From: Fibrobacter sp. UWEL
Lineage (GTDB): Bacteria > Fibrobacterota > Fibrobacteria > Fibrobacterales > Fibrobacteraceae
Direction of reading: 5' to 3'
DNA: 64,000 nucleotides
Assembly (NCBI RefSeq): GCF_900142535.1
Contig: NZ_FRBE01000006.1
Location: forward strand, 62,001-126,000
A program made the position numbers and the translations under genes. Under the pieces are notes generated by a model that ran no database searches, had not been told where the DNA came from, and worked only from the letters and a program-made list of their open reading frames with translations. How positions within the stretch are numbered: the first letter of the stretch is position 1; each line of letters opens with the position of its first letter. Below are positions 59,247-64,000 of the stretch, in pieces.

Positions 59247-61130
59247 TTAAAGCTCCTTCTTCCCTATAACTTTAATTTCCTTGATGAAGTTCAGGTCGAG
59301 GCTAGTCCTCTCTTCCTGTCCATACACCTGGATTTCAAGGGTCTGGGGGGACTTTGCAAGACGGAGTCCGTGGACGAAGAAGATTTTTTCCTCCTCCTTG
59401 GCCAGACGCTTGGTGGAATCCTTGATCTTGGCGCCCACCAGGGTCCCCACGGTCTTTGCGTAGCGCAGAACCTTCACCAGGTCGAACATAGCCAACTGCT
59501 GGTAGTTGCTGCCATACTTGGTGGAGTTCAGGGCAGTCTGGATGGTTCCTTCGTCGGCATCGTTTTTCAGTTCGTAATCGGGAGCCTTTGCCTCGGGCCA
59601 TGCCACAGCGAAGTCCTTACGCCATTCTTCGGAAGACATCTTGACGCGTTCCACATCGCGACGTTCCACGAAAGGATTGAAGCCATAATTTTCCAGGATT
59701 TCAAAAACACGCTTTTCCAGTTCCGGCTTCAGGATAAAGCCATAGCCCGGGATATATTCCTCGGTACATTCCGTGAACTGGGGGAAGCGGGAAAGTTCAG
59801 CCAGAATGCTCAGGTCTTCAATCTTCAGCAGGCGAACCGTATGAACGCGAGCGCCATAGAAGGAAGAGTTCCATTCCTGAAGGGTGTCCGCCACGTTTAC
59901 AGGAGGCTTGATCCAGGTCTTGAAATGCTCAATTTCAGTTTCTGGCAGGCCGCACTTCAAGCCCTGAATGTAGGAATCACGATTCAGGTTGAAACGGAGG
60001 AAGGTTTCATCATTTTCCACCGTGGCAAGGCAAGCCAGGGAGAACAATACTCGAGGGTTGGTGCCCGTAGAAACGATCAGCTCGAAGTTGGGCAAGCAGG
60101 AAATATTTTGTTCGGGAATGGAGGCAATCGCATTCTGAATCCAGTCCAGGCCAGACTGGTCCAGCATTACGGATTCAACCTTTCCGCGAACCAGGCAGAA
60201 CTTCACCAGGCCCAACAGCCACAATTCACGAAGAGGACGGGGCAGGTAATCCCATGCCATTTCCTTGTTCTTTTCCAACAGACGGGAAGCGGGATCCATG
60301 ACCCAGAAACGATAAGAAGCTTCCAGAGCGGACTTGGGTTCCTGCAGCTCCTTCAATAACTGAACGCAATGACCGCGGTCTCCACGGAAGCGTTCCTTGA
60401 CCCACCAGGACACAATATCCTGATGGAGTCTAAAGCCATTCTTGCGAATAAATTCCAGCGCCTTTTCAGAGGGCACCAGGCAGGAGTCTTCCTGTTCCAG
60501 CCAACCGTTTTCCGTAAGGAAAAGGAAAATCAGGGCCAGTTCATTTTCCGCAGCCTTTTCGGACAGTTGCTTTGACGCGGCAAAACAGTCCAGGCAAATC
60601 TGGTAGCTGCGACGGTGAACGGCATTGTTGGTATTGATCTTCAGTTCCTTGCGCATGGCAAGGGAAAGCACCAGGCAGATATGCCAGTCGATCAAGTTTC
60701 CAAAGGACTGGAAGCTGGTTGCCTTAGGCGCACCGCTTTCGTCGGGAATTTCAAAGCAGCCCGCAAAATCGGAAAAACCATAATAGACCATGGAGCCTGC
60801 AGAAGAGGTACGCCAGGCCAAAAAATCCTTGCAAAGGGAAAGCAGGAATTCCTGAAGCTGACGGCTTTCGCTGACGGGAACGGTCAGGCGCAGTTCGTTA
60901 TAAGTCAATCCTCTGGAACCACTATGGTACAGAAGGTTCAGGCAACGGCGCTGCCAAGGCTTCATCTTGTTGAACAGGTCAATTGCCCTGTCACGGTCCT
61001 TGTAAAAATCCAGAGCCTCAGACTGAATCAGGGCGTTATTCAACAAGCCCTTGTGACCAAACGCCTTCGCATGCACATTGCGAAGAAGCGGTTTGGACAT
61101 ACCATCAAAAAACGAATTTAAATCGTACAT
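59247..61130 (-). CDS. Helicase_C_3 (XPB/Ssl2-like C-terminal) domain protein without motor
   Basis: 627 residues. The middle (PNFELIVSTGTNPRVLFSLACLATVEND, then FNLNRDSYIQGLKCGLPETEIEHF) matches the helicase-conserved C-terminal domain (Helicase_C_3) of XPB/Ssl2-type proteins. No Walker motif is present. The N-terminal half (about 30-300) is helical. AGGA lies 6 bases before ATG 61130; a GTG frame from 61169 is less likely. Located 77 bases after the DinG-type gene and read in the same direction, so a joint repair role is possible. Confidence 0.75.
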   Translation of the reverse strand: MYDLNSFFDGMSKPLLRNVHAKAFGHKGLLNNALIQSEALDFYKDRDRAIDLFNKMKPWQRRCLNLLYHSGSRGLTYNELRLTVPVSESRQLQEFLLSLCKDFLAWRTSSAGSMVYYGFSDFAGCFEIPDESGAPKATSFQSFGNLIDWHICLVLSLAMRKELKINTNNAVHRRSYQICLDCFAASKQLSEKAAENELALIFLFLTENGWLEQEDSCLVPSEKALEFIRKNGFRLHQDIVSWWVKERFRGDRGHCVQLLKELQEPKSALEASYRFWVMDPASRLLEKNKEMAWDYLPRPLRELWLLGLVKFCLVRGKVESVMLDQSGLDWIQNAIASIPEQNISCLPNFELIVSTGTNPRVLFSLACLATVENDETFLRFNLNRDSYIQGLKCGLPETEIEHFKTWIKPPVNVADTLQEWNSSFYGARVHTVRLLKIEDLSILAELSRFPQFTECTEEYIPGYGFILKPELEKRVFEILENYGFNPFVERRDVERVKMSSEEWRKDFAVAWPEAKAPDYELKNDADEGTIQTALNSTKYGSNYQQLAMFDLVKVLRYAKTVGTLVGAKIKDSTKRLAKEEEKIFFVHGLRLAKSPQTLEIQVYGQEERTSLDLNFIKEIKVIGKKEL

Positions 61131-61207
61131 CAACTTTCCTAAACAAACATCCAACTGGGCAGGATGCACAGCATCCCACCTACTAGGGAGGGCAAATTTA
61201 GAAAAAT

Positions 61208-63928
61208 TTAGAGGAAGCTCTTGATGTCATCCAGATTGGAGGCCACCTTCTGCTTCATATTCCAGATTTTGGAGAAGGACTTGCCGTAAGCCTCAAGAAC
61301 CACGCGATTATCCAGGATAAGAACCTTACCCGTATCCTCGTCAGAACGAATCAGGCGGCCAAGGCCCTGACGCAATTCCATATAGGCTTCCGGCACAAAG
61401 TAATCCTTAAAGGCATTCTTGCCTTCATCCTTCATCTTGGCGCTAATGCCAGCCACCAGCGGGTCCATAGGATTGGGGAAAGGCAACTTGGGAATGACCA
61501 GAAGTTTCAATGCATCGCCCGGGAAGTCCACACCTTCCCACAGGCTCTGACAGCCCAGGAGGCAAGCACCACGTTCACGACGGAACATTGCGACCAGACC
61601 ATCCAGGGAACCGTCCACATTCTGGCAAAGCAGGAGTTTGTTCTTCTGCGCGAAGAGCGGGGCCAAGGCAGCCTGAGCCTTCAGCATGGCGGAGATGCTG
61701 GTGAACAGGACCATGGTATTTTCAGACACATCCGGAAGAACACTAGCCAGAGTTTCGTTGACCCCGTCGTTGTATTCGGGAGCAGAAGGCTTGGGCAAAT
61801 ACTTCACCACCATGACAGACTGACGTTCATTCTTGCTGTTAGATTCGTTGTAGACTCTGAGGAAAGGACGCTTGCTTCCTTCCAGAGAATCCATCCCCAT
61901 CTTCTGAACGTAGTATCCCAGGTCGCCCTGGACAGCCAGTGTTGCAGAGACGAATGTGGCGGACTTGATCCAGGGATAGAACTTTTCCTTCCAGACACTG
62001 CCGGAATTTAAAGGATAGGCATGGAGCTTGATGGTATGAGGATTGAAGGGTTCTTCCATAAAGAACACCCAACCTTCACGAGATGCCTTGGTCAGGAATT
62101 CAAAGTCCGAAACGAATCGAGACAATTCCGTCATACGGCCACTCAAGTCACTTACAAGCCCTGCAAGATTTTCATTCTTGAGATTCTTGACATCTTCAAA
62201 TAGTTTATCCGCAATCTTCATGGATTTCTGGCACTGGTCCAGGAAAGCAGAAGGATCAGCATCATATTCTGCGGCGATGCCAGAAGTATAGACAAATCCA
62301 TTCTTACCATTTTTCTGCTTGGTCAGTTTCTTTCCAATCTTCATGAAGAAACGATGCAGGCACTTTTCCGTTTCAGAAAGGCTTTCACTCAGGTTGGCGC
62401 AAGCTTCATGCAGTTCAGTTTCTTCTGCAGGAATCTGGGACGCAATTTCCACCAGGAGGCCATCCTGCCTGTTGCGGGAAGGAAGTACGGTCTTCATGGC
62501 GTTACGCAAGCCAAAGAAGGAAACCGTACGGCCCAGGGACTGGTTGCTGATTTCCGGCAGGCGGTGAGCTTCATCAAACACGATATGTTCGTACAGCGGA
62601 AGCAATGCAAAGTCCAGAGACATATCCGACAGGAACAGGGAATGATTCACCAACAGCAAGTTGGAATTCATTGCCTTGCGCTTTGCTGCCAATGCAGGGC
62701 AGTGTGCATAATGAGAGCACTTTTCTCCCAGACAGGATTTTGCGGAGCTGGCCATCTTGGACCAGAGCACACGATTGCGACCCTGGCTGAAGGACGTACA
62801 TTCATTGACATCACCCGTAGTAGAGGTATAAACCCAAGGGACAATCGCCATAAAGGAATCCCGCTCTTCCGGCAGCAACAACATGTTGGGAGCGGCAAGA
62901 AGTTCTTCGAACTTACGGATACACAGATAGTTTTCGCGGCCCTTCAATACAGCCGGCTTCAACTTGTCCTGATAGAGGCCTGCGATCATGGGAATGTCAT
63001 GATTCCACAACTGTTCCTGAAGGGCGCGGGTTGCAGTACTAATCACGACGCGTTCACCGGACACAGCCTTGTTGGCTGCAGAAACCAGATAGGCCATGGA
63101 CTTGCCAGAACCCGTAGGAGCTTCAACAACACAGAGGCCACCCTTATGCATATTGCGTTCTACTGCAGAAGCGAGATCCTGCTGATTGGGGCGTACCTGA
63201 AATTTCTCAACGGCCTTTGAAAGCAAGCCATCTTCCTTGAAGAATTCGCTGACTCGGGGAGCCCTATCCTTAGAAAGAATCGTTTCCTGGGGAACCACAG
63301 GGAAACTGTAGTTCGGTTCGTTCTGGACGCCATCTACGGCAGGCCAGAGGCTAGCCCACTGGGATTCAACGGCAATGCGACCCAAAGCATTCAAAAGCCA
63401 TTCATCGCTGGCTGCAATCTTCTGGATGGACATGACAAAAAGACGTCCACAGGCATCTGCATCAGGCAGGGCACGGTGCGCACGACTTCTGGGAATGTTC
63501 AGTTCCTGCACCAAAGTATCCAAGCGATGGTTGGGAATATTCTGGTAGGCAATGCGGGAAACCGTCAAGGAATCCCATACCACATGATTTTCGAAGGAGA
63601 CACCCACCTTCTGGAAAGTCTGCTTCAGGAACTTGGAATCGAAATTGGCATTGTGGGCAACAATGGGCAAATCCCCAATGAAGTTGTAAATCTTTCCGGC
63701 CAATGCTCCGAAAGTTTCCGCAGTTTCAAGATCAGCATTGCTAATGCCAGTCAGATTTTCAATGAACGGACGAAGCACAGCCGTAGAAGGCTTCACCAAA
63801 TAATCGACGGATTCAACCGGTTCACCATTTTCAAAACGAACAAGGGCAACTTCAATGATTTCGTCTTTCTCAAAATCAAGTCCCGTTGTTTCCAGGTCAA
63901 TTGCAACAAAACTGGAAATCATTTCCAT
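61208..63928 (-). CDS. dinG: DinG-family helicase with N-terminal DnaQ-type exonuclease
   Basis: 906 residues. An exonuclease domain (AIDLETTGLDFEKDEIIEVALV, AHNANFDSKF, HRALPDADACG) is followed by a superfamily 2 XPD/DinG helicase: EAPTGSGKSMAY near residue 265, four Cys around SCLGEKCSHYAHC for the 4Fe-4S cluster, FDEAHRLPE and QGLGRLIRSDED. It unwinds DNA 5'-3' and removes 3' ends in repair. GAGG sits 5 bases before ATG 63928. Confidence 0.93.
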   Translation of the reverse strand: MEMISSFVAIDLETTGLDFEKDEIIEVALVRFENGEPVESVDYLVKPSTAVLRPFIENLTGISNADLETAETFGALAGKIYNFIGDLPIVAHNANFDSKFLKQTFQKVGVSFENHVVWDSLTVSRIAYQNIPNHRLDTLVQELNIPRSRAHRALPDADACGRLFVMSIQKIAASDEWLLNALGRIAVESQWASLWPAVDGVQNEPNYSFPVVPQETILSKDRAPRVSEFFKEDGLLSKAVEKFQVRPNQQDLASAVERNMHKGGLCVVEAPTGSGKSMAYLVSAANKAVSGERVVISTATRALQEQLWNHDIPMIAGLYQDKLKPAVLKGRENYLCIRKFEELLAAPNMLLLPEERDSFMAIVPWVYTSTTGDVNECTSFSQGRNRVLWSKMASSAKSCLGEKCSHYAHCPALAAKRKAMNSNLLLVNHSLFLSDMSLDFALLPLYEHIVFDEAHRLPEISNQSLGRTVSFFGLRNAMKTVLPSRNRQDGLLVEIASQIPAEETELHEACANLSESLSETEKCLHRFFMKIGKKLTKQKNGKNGFVYTSGIAAEYDADPSAFLDQCQKSMKIADKLFEDVKNLKNENLAGLVSDLSGRMTELSRFVSDFEFLTKASREGWVFFMEEPFNPHTIKLHAYPLNSGSVWKEKFYPWIKSATFVSATLAVQGDLGYYVQKMGMDSLEGSKRPFLRVYNESNSKNERQSVMVVKYLPKPSAPEYNDGVNETLASVLPDVSENTMVLFTSISAMLKAQAALAPLFAQKNKLLLCQNVDGSLDGLVAMFRRERGACLLGCQSLWEGVDFPGDALKLLVIPKLPFPNPMDPLVAGISAKMKDEGKNAFKDYFVPEAYMELRQGLGRLIRSDEDTGKVLILDNRVVLEAYGKSFSKIWNMKQKVASNLDDIKSFL

Positions 63929-63948
63929 ATCATCCTCATAACCAAAAT

Positions 63949-64000
63949 CTAGGGCAGAGACGGCAGCTTCAGCTTCATCCTATCCAGATTATTATCACCA
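63949..64000 (-). CDS. C-terminal end of an upstream gene (partial)
   Basis: The last 16 codons are visible: GDNNLDRMKLKLPSLP then TAG. The gene starts beyond the right edge and ends 20 bases before the dinG-like gene, so it probably leads that operon. No function can be assigned. Confidence 0.55.
   Translation of the reverse strand, partial: GDNNLDRMKLKLPSLP

Overview
The window looks like a chromosomal segment of a Fibrobacter-type (Fibrobacteres) anaerobic cellulose degrader. Two regulator-like proteins belong to the Fibrobacter-expanded TIGR02147 family. A split lipoprotein matches the Fibrobacter paralogous family TIGR02171. There are many Ser-rich lipoproteins, a bacterial expansin, a CE2-like esterase and a secreted protein with a type IX-like C-terminal sorting domain. 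Species assignment is inference.

Layout. 1-4.5 kb: a minus-strand series of envelope genes (beta-barrel, TIGR02147 protein, two-repeat lipoprotein, two paralogous lipoproteins). 4.66-6.08 kb: an intact-looking IS3-family element that appears to sit in the loop of an intrinsic terminator. 6.2-8.7 kb: a DUF3791/DUF3990 (ADP-ribosyltransferase-like) toxin-antitoxin type operon behind a long palindrome, plus a transglutaminase-like lipoprotein. 8.7-12.4 kb: aminotransferase, SDR dehydrogenase, AzlCD exporter. 12.4-18.4 kb: an accessory island with a structured RNA candidate, a single-chain Eco57I-like restriction-modification enzyme invaded in frame by dispersed repeats, a 550-bp non-coding region with promoters and folded elements, and a tight four-gene cluster led by DUF4417.

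18.4-35 kb: housekeeping and regulation: YgiQ radical SAM protein, secreted metallopeptidase-like protein, PrmA, a double AAA+ ATPase, YkvA/DUF1232, a PARG-like macrodomain protein, DUF58, an EF-G paralogue, a GGDEF protein, and a YolD/UmuC-type translesion polymerase pair. 35-44 kb: expansin, Bat-like TPR proteins, two membrane glycosyltransferases (one fused to NPCBM), M18 aminopeptidase, MlaD. 44-53 kb: one long minus-strand operon (ispA, dxs, RG-rich SpoU methyltransferase, pyrF, TPR-like protein, TIGR02171 lipoprotein). The last gene is broken at a G8 tract in a way that suggests phase variation. 53-64 kb: second TIGR02147/lipoprotein pair, membrane GGDEF protein, esterase, cytochrome c, a hairpin-dense intergenic region, a Helicase_C_3 protein and an exonuclease-DinG helicase.

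The strongest leads are the structured RNA before the R-M gene (12507-12717), the G8 frameshift (46218-46225), the promoter/antisense/hairpin region at 16.2-16.6 kb with its cluster, the palindrome-controlled ART-like operon, and repeat elements that have become coding sequence.
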